Shown one piece after another: positions 35,220-45,300 of a DNA stretch of 64,000 bases. The notes below the pieces were generated by a model. The model saw nothing but the letters and a program-made list of their open reading frames with translations, was not told where the DNA came from and made no database searches. Positions within the stretch are counted from its first letter, which is position 1, and each line of letters begins with the position of its first letter. Origin of the DNA: AWTP1-13 sp963840075 (GTDB taxonomy: Bacteria > Pseudomonadota > Alphaproteobacteria > Rhizobiales > Hyphomicrobiaceae); NCBI GenBank assembly GCA_963840075.1, contig CAWIXS010000027.1:124001-188000 (forward strand). The letters are read 5' to 3'. A program made the translations under genes and the position numbers.

Positions 35220-35829
35220 GGCGGCACTCCTCGATCTGGTGCTGGCGTCGGCAAGCCCTGCCCGGCGCAAGCTGCTCGAGGCCGCGGGCGTGCCGTTTCG
35301 CGTCGTCCCGGCGAACGTCGACGAAGGGGCCCTCAAACGCGACCTGGCTGCCCGGGGGACGGCGCGCTCGCCAGCAGGCGTCGCTGAAGCCATGGCGGCG
35401 GCCAAGGCCCGGAGCGTCAGCTCTGCCTCTGGCGCGTCTCTCGTTGTCGGTGCCGATCAGGTGCTGGCCTTGAACGACGAGCTGTTCGACAAGCCGGGCA
35501 GCTTGGCGGCGGCTCGCGTGCAGCTCGAGCGCCTGCGTGGGCGTGCGCATCAATTGTTCAGCGCCGTCGCCCTGGCGCAAGAGGGGGAGGTGGTCTGGTC
35601 CACGGTCGATCGCGCCAGCTTGACCATGCGCGACTTCAGCGACGCGTTCCTCGATGCCTATCTCGCCGAGGCCGGCGCGAGCCTGTGCCAGATCGTCGGC
35701 AGCTACGCGATCGAGGGCCGCGGAATTCAACTGTTCCAGCGCGTCGAGGGGCAGCATTTCAGCATCGTCGGTCTGCCCCTGATCCCGCTCCTGGCCGAGC
35801 TCAGGGCACGCGGGGTGCTGCGGACATGA
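35212..35829 (+). CDS. maf: Maf-family nucleotide pyrophosphatase
   Basis: A 205-residue house-cleaning pyrophosphatase hydrolysing modified or canonical nucleoside triphosphates. LVLASASPARRKLLEAAGVP is the family N-terminus. The catalytic Asp region is VVGADQVLALNDELFDKPGS and the second motif is CQIVGSYAIEGRGIQLFQRV; the YAIEGRG form points to the dTTP/UTP or YceF-like branch, uncertain which. Its ATG overlaps the ppsR stop and its stop overlaps the aroE start (ATGA). Confidence 0.93.
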   Translation: MAEAALLDLVLASASPARRKLLEAAGVPFRVVPANVDEGALKRDLAARGTARSPAGVAEAMAAAKARSVSSASGASLVVGADQVLALNDELFDKPGSLAAARVQLERLRGRAHQLFSAVALAQEGEVVWSTVDRASLTMRDFSDAFLDAYLAEAGASLCQIVGSYAIEGRGIQLFQRVEGQHFSIVGLPLIPLLAELRARGVLRT

Positions 35830-36656
35830 GACGCGCCTGCGTGATTGGCTGGCCGGTTGCGCACTCGCGCTCGCCCCTGATCCACGGCTACTGGCTGGCG
35901 CGCTACGGCATCGACGGCAGCTACACGCGGGTGGCCGTGCAACCGGGGGAGGCGGCGCGGTTCCTCGGGCGCCTGCGGGCCGAGGGCTACGTCGGCTGCA
36001 ACGTGACCATTCCCCACAAGGAGACGGCCTGCGCCGTAGCCGCGGACGTGCGGCCCGCTGCACGTGCAGCAGGCGCAGCCAACACGCTCTGGTACGAGGG
36101 CGACAGCCTGGTGGCCGACAACACCGACGCCACCGGCTTCGTTCAGAATCTCGCCGACATTGTGCCGAGCTTCGATTTTGGCGGCGCCATCGTTGCGATG
36201 CTCGGCGCCGGCGGCGCCGCACGCGGCATCGCGTTTGCGCTCCTGGAGGCCGGCGCGGCCGAGATCCGCGTGTGCAATCGCACCAGGGCGCGTGCCGACG
36301 CCTTCGCGGCGTACTTCGGAGCGCGGGTCGAGGCGTTCGACTGGGACCGGCGCAACAGCGGTTTGGGCGAGGCGTCCCTCCTCATCAACACCACGCCCCT
36401 GGGCATGCCGGGCAGCGAGGCCCTCGGCATCGACATCGGCGCGCTCGATCGCACCGCGGTGGTCGCCGACATCGTCTATGTGCCGATCCTCACGCCGCTG
36501 CTGGCTGACGCGCAGGCGCGCGGCCTCGTGATTGTCGACGGCCTCGGCATGCTGCTGCACCAGGCGGTGCCGGGCTTCCAGAGATGGTTCGGCGTGCGCC
36601 CCGAGGTCACCGACGAGCTGCGTGCCCTGGTCCAGCGGGACATCGAGGGCGAATGA
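35826..36656 (+). CDS. aroE: Shikimate dehydrogenase
   Basis: NADPH-dependent reduction of 3-dehydroshikimate in aromatic amino-acid synthesis. In its 276 residues: CVIGWPVAHSRSPLIHGYWL (shikimate-binding Ser pair), YVGCNVTIPHKETAC (catalytic Lys), DNTDATGFVQNL (catalytic Asp), nucleotide fold VAMLGAGGAARGIAFAL and NRTRARA, and the C-terminal DGLGMLLHQAVPGFQRWFG. ATG 35826 overlaps the maf stop by four bases; its stop overlaps the coaE start. Confidence 0.96.
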   Translation: MRRACVIGWPVAHSRSPLIHGYWLARYGIDGSYTRVAVQPGEAARFLGRLRAEGYVGCNVTIPHKETACAVAADVRPAARAAGAANTLWYEGDSLVADNTDATGFVQNLADIVPSFDFGGAIVAMLGAGGAARGIAFALLEAGAAEIRVCNRTRARADAFAAYFGARVEAFDWDRRNSGLGEASLLINTTPLGMPGSEALGIDIGALDRTAVVADIVYVPILTPLLADAQARGLVIVDGLGMLLHQAVPGFQRWFGVRPEVTDELRALVQRDIEGE

Positions 36657-37270
36657 TGCTGATCGTGGGGCTCACCGGCTCGATCGGCATGGGCAAGTCG
36701 ACGGTTGCCGCGCGTTTTCGCCGGCTCGGCATCGCCGTCTGCGACGCCGATGCCGAGGTGCACGAGCTCTACGAGGGGGCGGCGGTGCCCCTGATCGAGA
36801 CCGCCTTTCCAGGCACGACCCAATCCGGCACGGTAGACCGCCAGAAGCTCGCCGCGGCGCTGCTGGCCGATCCCGGTGCCTTCAAGCGGCTGGAGGCGAT
36901 CGTGCATCCCCTGGTCGTCGCTGCCGAGCGGCGTTTCCTGCGCGAGGAGGCGGCCAGAGGTGCCGCCATGGCGGTGCTCGAGATTCCGCTCCTGCTGGAG
37001 ACGGGCGGCGAGGCCCGCGTGGACGTTGTGGTGGTCTGCAGCGCGCCGCCCGCAATGCAGCGCGAGCGCGTGCTGCAGCGCCCGGGCATGACGCCCGAGA
37101 AGCTGGAGCAGATCCTCTGCCGGCAGATGCCCGACGCGGAGAAACGGGCCCGCGCGGACTTCGTTGTGGACACCGGCGGGACATTGGCGGACACCGAGCG
37201 CCAGCTGGATAGACTGGTCGAATCACTCCGAGGCCGTAGCGGAACGGCCTTTCGCAGGGTCTGGGCGTAG
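36653..37270 (+). CDS. coaE: Dephospho-CoA kinase
   Basis: Last step of coenzyme A synthesis, phosphorylating the 3'-OH of dephospho-CoA. A 205-residue P-loop kinase: MLIVGLTGSIGMGKSTVAAR (Walker A), VCDADAEVHELYEGG-like substrate region (DADAEVHELYEGAA), VLEIPLLLETGGE, and RADFVVDTGGTLADTERQ near the end. Two consecutive ATG codons (36653 and 36656) are available; the first overlaps the aroE stop as ATGA, giving translational coupling. Confidence 0.95.
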   Translation: MMLIVGLTGSIGMGKSTVAARFRRLGIAVCDADAEVHELYEGAAVPLIETAFPGTTQSGTVDRQKLAAALLADPGAFKRLEAIVHPLVVAAERRFLREEAARGAAMAVLEIPLLLETGGEARVDVVVVCSAPPAMQRERVLQRPGMTPEKLEQILCRQMPDAEKRARADFVVDTGGTLADTERQLDRLVESLRGRSGTAFRRVWA

Positions 37271-37305
37271 CGTGAGCGCGTTGGTTGACATCAAGGCGGT
37301 ACTTC

Positions 37306-38007
37306 ATGCTGCGCGAGATCGTGCTCGACACCGAGACCACGGGGCTCGACCCCGCCAATGGTGACCGCCTCATCGAGATCGGCTGCATCGAGATCGTCAA
37401 CCGCATTCCCACGGGGGCCGAGTTCCATCGCTATCTGAACCCCGAGCGCGATATCCATCCCGATGCAGTCGCCGTCCATGGCCTGACCGCCGAGTTCCTG
37501 CGCGACAAGCCGCTCTTTGTCGATGTGGCGGACGACTTTCTGGCGTTCATCGCCGGCGCCCCCCTGGTGGCGCACAACGCCTCTTTCGATCTGGGGTTCG
37601 TGAATGCCGAGCTCGCGCGCGCCGCGCGACCGACGCTGGCTGCAAGCCGGGTTGTCGACACCCTGGCCTTGGCACGGCGCCGTCATCCGGCCGGCCCAAA
37701 CACCCTCGATGCGCTGTGCAAGCGCTACGGCATCGATCTTTCCGCGCGCACCAGGCACGGGGCGCTGCTGGATGCGATGCTGCTGGCGGGCGTCTATGTC
37801 GAGTTGCTGGGCGAGCGCCAGGCCGCTCTCGCGTTCGCCAGCCGGGGCGGGCCGGAGCGCACGATTCGAACGGGCCCTGCGCAGGCCAGGCGGCGTTCTG
37901 CGCCGATTCCCTCGCTGCTCTCCGCCGAGGATGAAGCAGCGCACCGCAATTTCGTGGCGAGCCTCGGGCCGAATGCTCTGTGGCTGCAGTACGGCGACGC
38001 CGGCTAG
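37306..38007 (+). CDS. dnaQ: DNA polymerase III epsilon subunit (proofreading exonuclease)
   Basis: A 233-residue DEDDh 3'-5' exonuclease. Exo I is EIVLDTETTGLDPANGDRLI (Asp, Glu), Exo II LVAHNASFDLGFVNAEL, Exo III RTRHGALLDAMLLAGVY (H-x-A-x-x-D form). The C-terminal tail (RRSAPIPSLLSAEDEAAHR onward) is the region that binds the alpha subunit and is of usual length. ATG 37306 with AAGGCGG eight bases upstream. Last gene of the ppsR-maf-aroE-coaE-dnaQ operon; secB, often next in related genomes, is not here. Confidence 0.96.
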   Translation: MLREIVLDTETTGLDPANGDRLIEIGCIEIVNRIPTGAEFHRYLNPERDIHPDAVAVHGLTAEFLRDKPLFVDVADDFLAFIAGAPLVAHNASFDLGFVNAELARAARPTLAASRVVDTLALARRRHPAGPNTLDALCKRYGIDLSARTRHGALLDAMLLAGVYVELLGERQAALAFASRGGPERTIRTGPAQARRRSAPIPSLLSAEDEAAHRNFVASLGPNALWLQYGDAG

Positions 38008-38014
38008 GCAGGGG

Positions 38015-38974
38015 TCAGGCCGCGTGCCGTCGCGTGGCGCCGACCAGCTCGTTGACGATGCCGGGCTCCGTCATCGCGTGGCCAGCGTCGCTGACGATGC
38101 GCAAATCCGCTTCGGGCCACACGCGTGAGAGGTCCCACGCGCTCTTCACAGGCGTCACCACATCGTAGCGACCGTGCACGATGGTGCAGGGCAGGTGGCG
38201 TATGCGATGCACGTCGGCGAGGAGCTGGTCCTCGCGCTCGAAGAAGCCACGGTTGACGAAATAGTGGCATTCGATGCGCGCAAACGCGATGGCATAGGTG
38301 TCCGCACCGAAGAGCTTCAGCCGCTCGGGGTCCTGCATCAGCGACAGCGTGCTGCCTTCCCAGACCGACCAGGCGCGCGCCGCGGCAATCTGCACCTCGC
38401 GGTTGGAATCGGTCAGCCGGCGGTAGTAGGCGGCAATCATGTCGCCGCGCTCCTCGGCGGGGATGATCTTGCGGAACTCCTCGAAGGCCTCGGGAAACAG
38501 CCAGCCGCAGCCCGCCTGGTAGAACCAGATGAGCTCCTCGCGGCGCAGGAGAAACACGCCGCGCAGGACGAGATCGCTCACGTGCTGCGGATGCGTCTGC
38601 GCGTACGCCAGGGCAAGCGTCGACCCCCACGATCCGCCGAAGAGCTGCCAATGCTCGATTGCCAGATGAGCGCGCAGCCGCTCCATGTCCTCGACCAGGT
38701 CCCAGGTGGTGTTGGCCTCGAGGCTGGCATGGGGCAGCGAGCGGCCACAGCCGCGCTGGTCGAACAGGACGATGCGGTAGCGCGCCGGGTCATGGTAGCG
38801 CCGCATGGTGGCGTTGCAGCCGCCGCCGGGGCCGCCGTGCACGATCACGACCGCCTTCCCGCGCGGGTTGCCGCACTCCTCCCAGTAGATTTCATGCCCC
38901 GCGCTCACCTTCAGGCGGGCATGGCGGTAAGGCTCGATGGGGGGATGGAGACCGAGCCGTTCCCGTGCTGACAT
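38015..38974 (-). CDS. pip: Prolyl iminopeptidase
   Basis: A 319-residue alpha/beta hydrolase that removes N-terminal proline. Signatures: PIEPYRHARLKVSAGHEIYW, oxyanion-hole IVHGGPGGGCNATMRRYHDP, FDQRGCGRSLPHA, nucleophile elbow QLFGGSWGSTLALAYAQTHP, acid in VHGRYDVVTPVKSAWDL, and catalytic His in SDAGHAMTEPGI. ATG 38974 (MSARERLGLHPP) is preferred over a 32-residue upstream extension lacking family similarity. Converges with dnaQ with only seven bases between stops. Confidence 0.94.
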   Translation of the reverse strand: MSARERLGLHPPIEPYRHARLKVSAGHEIYWEECGNPRGKAVVIVHGGPGGGCNATMRRYHDPARYRIVLFDQRGCGRSLPHASLEANTTWDLVEDMERLRAHLAIEHWQLFGGSWGSTLALAYAQTHPQHVSDLVLRGVFLLRREELIWFYQAGCGWLFPEAFEEFRKIIPAEERGDMIAAYYRRLTDSNREVQIAAARAWSVWEGSTLSLMQDPERLKLFGADTYAIAFARIECHYFVNRGFFEREDQLLADVHRIRHLPCTIVHGRYDVVTPVKSAWDLSRVWPEADLRIVSDAGHAMTEPGIVNELVGATRRHAA

Positions 38975-39115
38975 TGCGTGAGGTGTCCCCTTGCTGGTGT
39001 GCTCGGCCGAGCGTGGCCGGGTATGCGTGTCGAGTTGCCGGCCTGCGCCGAGCCAAATCCAACGTCGCAAGCCAAAGACTCAGGCCAAAGACTAGCCAAG
39101 ATTCAGGCCAAAGAT

Positions 39116-40951
39116 TCAGGCCGGAGCGCGCGACCTCAACCTCAGCAGCCGCAGCTCGCGATCATAGAGTGTCTCACCGCCGGGCAGGCGTATCTCCTGC
39201 AGGACGTTGACGATGTTGCGACTGGGGGCAGGCGTGAGCAGGCTGGCGATTATGGCCGCTGCCGTTCCGGCAGGCAAACCGATAGCACCTGCAAGCACGC
39301 TCGGCAGCGTCCACGCGCCAGCCTCGGCGAGGAAGATGGCCAGTGCGGTCACACCCAATCCCGTCAGCATTCCAGCCACCGCTCCCCACGCATTCGTGCG
39401 CCTCCACCAGATCGACAGGAGGAGGACGGGAAACGCCGCCGAGGCGCTGAAGGAGAGCGACCACAAGAACAGCTTGAGCGGATCGGCCGGCGCCGCCACC
39501 GCGAGCCAGGCGGTTACGACGGCAACCCCGACCAGGGCCACCCGGGCCGAGCCGACGCGCGTGCCGTCGGAGGCGACCTCGGCGCGCAATCCGTGGACGA
39601 TGTCCTCCGACATCAGGGCGGCACTTCCCACGAGGGCTGCCGCGAGCGCGGCCAAGGCAGCAGCGAAGGCGCCGGCAAGCGCCAGATAGACGAGCGCCTG
39701 GGGGAACCCGGCGGCAAACGAAAGGGAGAACAGCACGGCGTCGCGGTCGAAGCTGACATTGACGAAAGCGACTGTCGGTCCGGTACCGTCCACCCGCGCA
39801 ATCGCAGCCTTCTGCAGGCCGTCGAACCATGCCGGCAGCCGGTCGGCCGGCTGGCCTATGACGTTCTCGAGCAGCATCACCCGCAGATAGATCGCCACGG
39901 CCGGAAGCGTGAGAAGCACGATGGCCACGATGAGCACCGCCCAGCCGAGGGACTTGCGGGTCTCGTGGACGCTGGGCGTCGACCCCGGTCGGGACAGGAG
40001 AACGGGAGACGACGCGACGCCCGCCGTCGAGACCAGAGCCATCAGGACGAAGGCCAGACTGCCCACGCTGCCGAAAGCCTGGATGAAGCGCTTGGCCAGA
40101 GGCTCCAGGCCTGCGCCGGGGAGCTCGAAGGCGAGCAGGGATGCCGCAAGGTCGGGTATGCCGTGCGTTCCCTCCAGACGCGTCAGGATGCGCAGCGTAT
40201 TGCCGTGCGTGATCTGCGGCAGAGGCAGGCTGGATACCATGAGGGCGACGATGGTGGCCGGCACCACCAGGGCCACCAGGGCGACAATGGCCTTCGCCGA
40301 CCCCGACCAGGTGTGCGAGCGCATGCCGCCGCCGATCACCATGGCGCTCACGCACGCCATCACTACCACCACCATGAGGCCCTCGGATTGGCCGGTCAGC
40401 CAGGCGGCGGCGTACGCTGCGAATCGAGCCTCCGCGGCGAGCAGCAGCAGCAGGGGCACGGCGAGGACGGCGGCAGCCACAACGCGCAAGGCCCGGCTTT
40501 CGAAACGGCGGCCGAGGTAGCTCGGAATGGTGTAGGCGCCGAGCTTCCGCAGGTAAGGCGCCAGCAGCACGCCCATGAAGACCAAGCCGGCGCAGAGTCC
40601 GAGGCCCAGGCACAGCGCATCGAAGCCGATGGCGAAGAAAACGCCGGTCAAAGCGAGAAAGCCCGCACCGCCCAGAGCGGTGACGGCGAGCACGAGGCCG
40701 TTGAAGAAGGCGGGCACCCGGCGGCCGCAGGCGAAATAGTCGTTGGCCTCGCGCGTCGACGAAAGGAGCCCGATGGCTCCGTAGAGCACAACGGGTCCGG
40801 CAAACATGAGGTAGCGGACCGCCTGCTCGGAGACGCCGAGCTGCTCCAGCATCAGAGCCATCAGAGCGAGCGAGACGAAGGCTGCGGCGAAAATGCCGAA
40901 ATACGTACCCAGTCGCGGATTTACCAGCCGGGTGCGCGAGGTCGCCGCCAT
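39116..40951 (-). CDS. Sodium:solute symporter, large subunit of DUF4212-type carboxylate transporter
   Basis: A 611-residue SSS-family transporter with about 13-14 membrane segments (FAGPVVLYGAIGLLSST, FFNGLVLAVTALGGAGFLAL, YTIPSYLGRRFESRALRVVA, ALVALVVPATIVALMV). It is the VC_2705-type partner of the small DUF4212 protein encoded five bases upstream, an ActP-like pair thought to import acetate or similar short carboxylates with Na+. It lies next to the CrbR-like regulator and CrbS-like kinase genes, whose relatives control acetate uptake, which supports that substrate. Confidence 0.88.
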   Translation of the reverse strand: MAATSRTRLVNPRLGTYFGIFAAAFVSLALMALMLEQLGVSEQAVRYLMFAGPVVLYGAIGLLSSTREANDYFACGRRVPAFFNGLVLAVTALGGAGFLALTGVFFAIGFDALCLGLGLCAGLVFMGVLLAPYLRKLGAYTIPSYLGRRFESRALRVVAAAVLAVPLLLLLAAEARFAAYAAAWLTGQSEGLMVVVVMACVSAMVIGGGMRSHTWSGSAKAIVALVALVVPATIVALMVSSLPLPQITHGNTLRILTRLEGTHGIPDLAASLLAFELPGAGLEPLAKRFIQAFGSVGSLAFVLMALVSTAGVASSPVLLSRPGSTPSVHETRKSLGWAVLIVAIVLLTLPAVAIYLRVMLLENVIGQPADRLPAWFDGLQKAAIARVDGTGPTVAFVNVSFDRDAVLFSLSFAAGFPQALVYLALAGAFAAALAALAAALVGSAALMSEDIVHGLRAEVASDGTRVGSARVALVGVAVVTAWLAVAAPADPLKLFLWSLSFSASAAFPVLLLSIWWRRTNAWGAVAGMLTGLGVTALAIFLAEAGAWTLPSVLAGAIGLPAGTAAAIIASLLTPAPSRNIVNVLQEIRLPGGETLYDRELRLLRLRSRAPA

Positions 40952-40956
40952 GTCTC

Positions 40957-41217
40957 TCAGATGTCCTCGTGGGCCCCGTGCCAGTGATCGATGGCGTCCT
41001 GGCGATTGACGAACACGGCCATGGTCACGAAGGCGATGATGAGCAGCCCGTGGCAGGCGAGGAAGTAGCCCAGCGCGATGCCGAGGACGCGCTTGCCGTT
41101 GAGCACATCGGCATAGAGTGGCAGCACAATCAGTGCAAGCAGGAAGGGCAGGAGCGTGGTCAGCATCTGCACCTTGGTATTGCGCCAGTAGGCCTTGCGC
41201 TCGCTCCACTCGATCAT
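40957..41217 (-). CDS. DUF4212 small subunit of sodium/solute symporter
   Basis: An 86-residue two-helix membrane protein: MIEWSERKAYWRNTKVQ, helix LTTLLPFLLALIVLPLY, helix GYFLACHGLLIIAFVTMAVF, and tail VNRQDAIDHWHGAHEDI. It is the usual first gene of two-gene symporter operons. GGAGG lies before ATG 41217. The strongly conserved YWRNT and NRQDA ends fit a structural partner of the 611-residue permease. Divergent from the response regulator gene at 41419, so the 200-base gap should carry regulatory sites. Confidence 0.9.
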   Translation of the reverse strand: MIEWSERKAYWRNTKVQMLTTLLPFLLALIVLPLYADVLNGKRVLGIALGYFLACHGLLIIAFVTMAVFVNRQDAIDHWHGAHEDI

Positions 41218-41418
41218 TGCGCCGTCCTCCCAGTTGTCGCGCCCCCGGCCCCTCGAGGCCCGGAATTCCCCAGTAGCGGCCCGATTCATGGTTGCACGAC
41301 GGCAGCCTGCAAGCAATTCCCGCCCGGGACGCGGCTGCGTTCGGGCAGGGCAAAGCACCAGCCATTGGCCAAGGTGCCAATAACCCGCTAAATTTCCCAC
41401 AACCATGGACGCGGGAGA

Positions 41419-42081
41419 ATGACGGGCTACCGTTTCATCATCGTCGACGATCATCCGCTGTTTCGCGGCGCCTTGGGCCAGGCGCTGGGCGATTCGTTTG
41501 CGGATGCCGAGGTTCTCGAGGCCGGCTCGCTCGACGAGCTGACGCAGCTGCTCGCGACCGCCGCCGAGATCGACCTGATCCTGCTCGATCTCACCATGCC
41601 CGGAGTGCACGGCGTATCGGGGCTTTTGTACCTGCGGGCCCAGCACCCCGAGGTGCCCGTGGTCATCGTCTCGGCCAGCGACGACCCGAGCACGATCCGG
41701 CGCTGCTTAGATTGCAACGCGTCCGGCTTCATCCCCAAGTCTCAGCCAGTGGAGGCGATGCGCGACGCCATCCGCAGGATCCTGGGCGGAGAGGTATGGG
41801 TGCCGGCCGACGTGGACCTGAGCAGCGTTCCGACCGGAGAGACCGCAGAGCTGGTCTCGCGCATGTCGACCCTCACGCCGCAGCAGGTGCGCGTTCTCAT
41901 GATGCTGGGCGAGGGCCTCCTGAACAAGCAGATCGCCTTCAAGCTCGGCGTGTCGGAGGCCACCATTAAGGCGCACGTATCCGCCATTCTGCAGAAGCTC
42001 GGCGTCGACAGCCGCACCCAGGCGGTGATCGCCATCAACAAGATTGCCGGCTCCGGCGACTGGTCGCGCGCGCCCAACTGA
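41419..42081 (+). CDS. LuxR-type response regulator, CrbR/ErdR-like
   Basis: A 220-residue two-component regulator. Receiver domain: FIIVDDHPLFRGALGQAL (acidic pair), phosphoacceptor Asp near residue 56 in LILLDLTMPGVHGVSGLLYL, VIVSASDD, FIPKSQPVEAMRDAIRRILG. C-terminal LuxR helix-turn-helix: LTPQQVRVLMMLGEGLLNKQ then IAFKLGVSEATIKAHVSAIL (about 155-192). It lies between the DUF4212/SSS transporter genes and a symporter-histidine kinase gene. That arrangement matches CrbS/CrbR (MxtR/ErdR) systems, which switch on acetate use. Confidence 0.85.
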   Translation: MTGYRFIIVDDHPLFRGALGQALGDSFADAEVLEAGSLDELTQLLATAAEIDLILLDLTMPGVHGVSGLLYLRAQHPEVPVVIVSASDDPSTIRRCLDCNASGFIPKSQPVEAMRDAIRRILGGEVWVPADVDLSSVPTGETAELVSRMSTLTPQQVRVLMMLGEGLLNKQIAFKLGVSEATIKAHVSAILQKLGVDSRTQAVIAINKIAGSGDWSRAPN

Positions 42082-42130
42082 GCCGCCGCGCACGGCACAA
42101 GTGCCGCCCGGTCCCCTCTTCCCGCTCTGC

Positions 42131-42350
42131 GGGGAGAAGGTTTGGGTGAGGGCAGCCCCAAGGGAAAGCCCATCCGCGAGGAGCCTCCGATCATGCTCGC
42201 CGCGCTCTCGATTGCACTGAGGGCCCGCTTTGATAGGCCAACGCCCTTGGCCGCCCCTCACCCCGACCCTCTCCCCGTCGCCCTCGGGACACTGTGGCCG
42301 GCGCACCCTTGTGGATGGCCGAGGGCGACGGGGAGAGGGAGTCCGTGCGC
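42131..42350 (+). repeat. About 220-bp structured intergenic repeat, copy A
   Basis: A non-coding element with nested inverted repeats: GGGGAGAAGG-TTTGGGTGAGGG pairs with CGCCCCTCACC...CCCTCTCCCC, and CCCTCTCCCCGTCGCCCTCGG pairs with its inverse at the right end. A second copy in opposite orientation lies at 61081-61298, colinear along the whole length. It fills most of the space between the convergent crbR-like and crbS-like genes. Confidence 0.85.
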
Positions 42351-42399
42351 CACAAGCGGCAGCCGGCGCGCTCCCCTCGGTTCGCACCGCAGCGGGCGG

Positions 42400-45300
42400 C
42401 TATTCGGCGGCCACGGGACGCTGGCGCGTGAGCTGATACATGAGCGCGCGCAGCGCCGCGGCCCTCAGTGGCTTGCGCAGCAGCGCGTATCCACGCGCAC
42501 GCACCGTCCGCTGCACCTCGGCCGAATGATCCGCCGTGATGACAATCACCGGGGCGCGCGCTTTGCCCCGCGCCCGCAGGCCTGCCAGCGCCTCGATGCC
42601 GGTACCACCGTCGAGATGATAATCCGCCAGGATGATATCGGGCTCGCTGCCGGTCTCGCCCAGCCGCGCGAGGGCCTCGGCGCCGCCCTGCGCGGCGAGC
42701 ACGGTGCAGCCCCAGCCCTCGAGCAGCACGCGCAGGGCATTGAGCACATCGGGGTCGTTGTCGATGCACAGCACGCTCAATCCCTGCATCTTTCCCGCTG
42801 TCAGCGGGGCCGCTGCCTCGGCCTGGGTGGCGCGTTGCACATCTGCCCGTGGCAGCTCCACGGCGAACAGGGATCCCCGGCCCGGTACCGACTCGAGCTC
42901 GATATCATGGTCGAGCACCTTGCCGATGCGCTCGACGATGGCGAGCCCCAGCCCCAGCCCGCGCACCGAATGCGCGGTCTCCTCCAGGCGCTGGAACTCC
43001 TTGAAGATCAGCGAGCGCTTGGCGACAGGAATGCCGGGGCCGGTGTCGTGCACCTGCACGCTGAGCTTGGGCCCACGCCGGCGCACGCCGATCAGCACCT
43101 TCCCGCTCGCCGTGTACTTGATGGCGTTGGACATGAGGTTCTGCAGCACGCGGCGCAGAAGCCTCCGATCGGATGACACCCACAGCCTGGTGGGCACGAC
43201 CCTGAGCTCGAGCCCTTTTTCCCGTGCCATGGGCTGAAACTCGACCTCGAGCCGCTCGAACACGTCGCTCAGCGCAAAGGTCGCGATGTCGGGCTCCAGG
43301 CGGCCTGCATCGAGCCGCGAGATCTCGATCAGGACATTCAGGATCTCCTCCACCGCCTCCAGCGACGCATCGATGTTGCGCGCGAGCTTCGCCTCCGACT
43401 CGGCAGTCTGGCGCTCCACCAGACTGGTCGCGTAGAGACGGGCCGCGTTCAGCGGCTGCAGCACATCGTGGCTCGCCGCCGCCAGGAACCGCGTCTTGTC
43501 GAGGTTGGCCTCGTCGGCCTTGCGCTTGGCAATGGCGAGCGCCTGGTTGACCTCGGTCAGCTCCGCCGTGCGCTCCTGCACGCGGCGCTCCAGGGTCTCG
43601 TTGACCCGCGCCAGCTCCTCGGCGGCCTCGACGCGCTCCGTGAGGTCGGAGTAGGTGGTCACGATGCCGCCTTGCGGCATCGGGCTCGTGCGGATCTCCA
43701 GGATGCGCTTGCCGCCCTCGAAGTGCTCCTGGATGGTCTCGTGTGCGACGGCGAGCCGCATCATGCGATCCGCGACGAGCGTGTCGACGTCGCCCGGGCC
43801 GAAATCGCCGCGCTTCGCGCACGTGCGCAGAATCTGGTCGAGCGGCGTGCCCACGCGGCCCAGCTCCGGAGGCAGGCTCAGGAGCTCGCGGAACTGGCGG
43901 TTCCAGCAGATGAGCCGCATGTCCTTGTCGAACACGCTGAGCCCGTGGCGGACCTGATCGAGCGCGGATTGCAGGAGGTCGCGGTTGTACTGCAGCGCCT
44001 CGGAGGCGTCGTCCAGCAGCTTGAGCGCGGAATGGCTGCCGGCATCGCCGCGGCGCAGGATCAGCGAGAGCACCAGCCGGGACGACGCCGCGCCGATCGC
44101 GCTGGCCAGCAGGTGCTCGGTGAAGCGCACGAGGTGGATGTCGGCTTCGGTGTGCGGCAAGAGCGGCGTGTTGCTGCTCTCGGCGTATTCCAGGAAGGAC
44201 CGCTCGGCACGCTCTGCCCCGAGATAGCGCGCGACCGTTCGCTGCAGCTCACCCGCCGTGATCGAGGAGCGCCACATCCGCAGGGCAGGAGCGGCGGGCG
44301 GCCGCGGCAGCTGGTCGGGCACGAACAGATGCGCCTGTACGCGTTCGACCGGCTCCGGCTCTCTGAGCAGCGATCCCACGACGAACATCGTGATGTTGAC
44401 AGCCATGCTCCACAGCACCCCGTGGGTGAGCGGCTGGAGCTGCAGGTAGAAGAGGGACTGCGGGGCGAGGAATCCGAGGCCGAACGGGCCCTCGGTCATG
44501 ATCGAGCGCGGCAGCCAGCCGGCCTCGATGATCCACGGCAGCAGGAGCGTGTAGGCCCACACCGCGAAGCCGGAGAGGATACCGGCGATGGCGCCGCGAG
44601 CGGTGGCATTGCGCCACATGAGGCCGCCGAAGAACGCCGGCGCGAATTGGGCGATGGCGGCGAACGAGACCAGTCCGATGGAGACGAGACCGTGCGGCCG
44701 GCCGCGCTCGAGCAGGAGATAGAACAGATAGCCGAGGACAAGGATGGCGAAGATGGCCCCGCGGCGCACGGCGAGCAGCCGCCATGCCATGTCGAGCTGC
44801 CCCCTGGCCGCGTCGGAGCGCCCTCTCAGCAGCAGCGGCACGACCAGGCCGTTGCAGATCATGATGGCGAGCGCGACCGATTCGACGATGACCATGGCGG
44901 TCGCCGCGGAGAGGCCGCCCACGAAGGCCAGCAGGGTCACGGTGTCGGCGCCGGCGGCGAGCGGCAGGCCGAGCACGTACATGTCGGCGGAGAAGGAGCC
45001 CTTCGGGCAGCGTCATCAGGCCGGCTGCGGCGATCGGCACCACGAACAGGTTGATGAGCAGCAGATAGACGGGAAACAGCCAGGCGGCCCGGCGCACCTC
45101 GTTGTCGGAGTTGTTCTCCACCACCGTGACGTGGAACTGCCGCGGCAGCAGCACGATGCACACCATGCTGAGGAAGGTGACGGTGAGCCAGAAGCCGCCG
45201 TCGACGCCCGAGGCGAAGACGCGTTGGATCTCGGCGCTCTTGGCGGTGCGCTCGATGAACCCGCCGATGCCGCCGAAGACGGAGAAGATCACGAAGAAGC

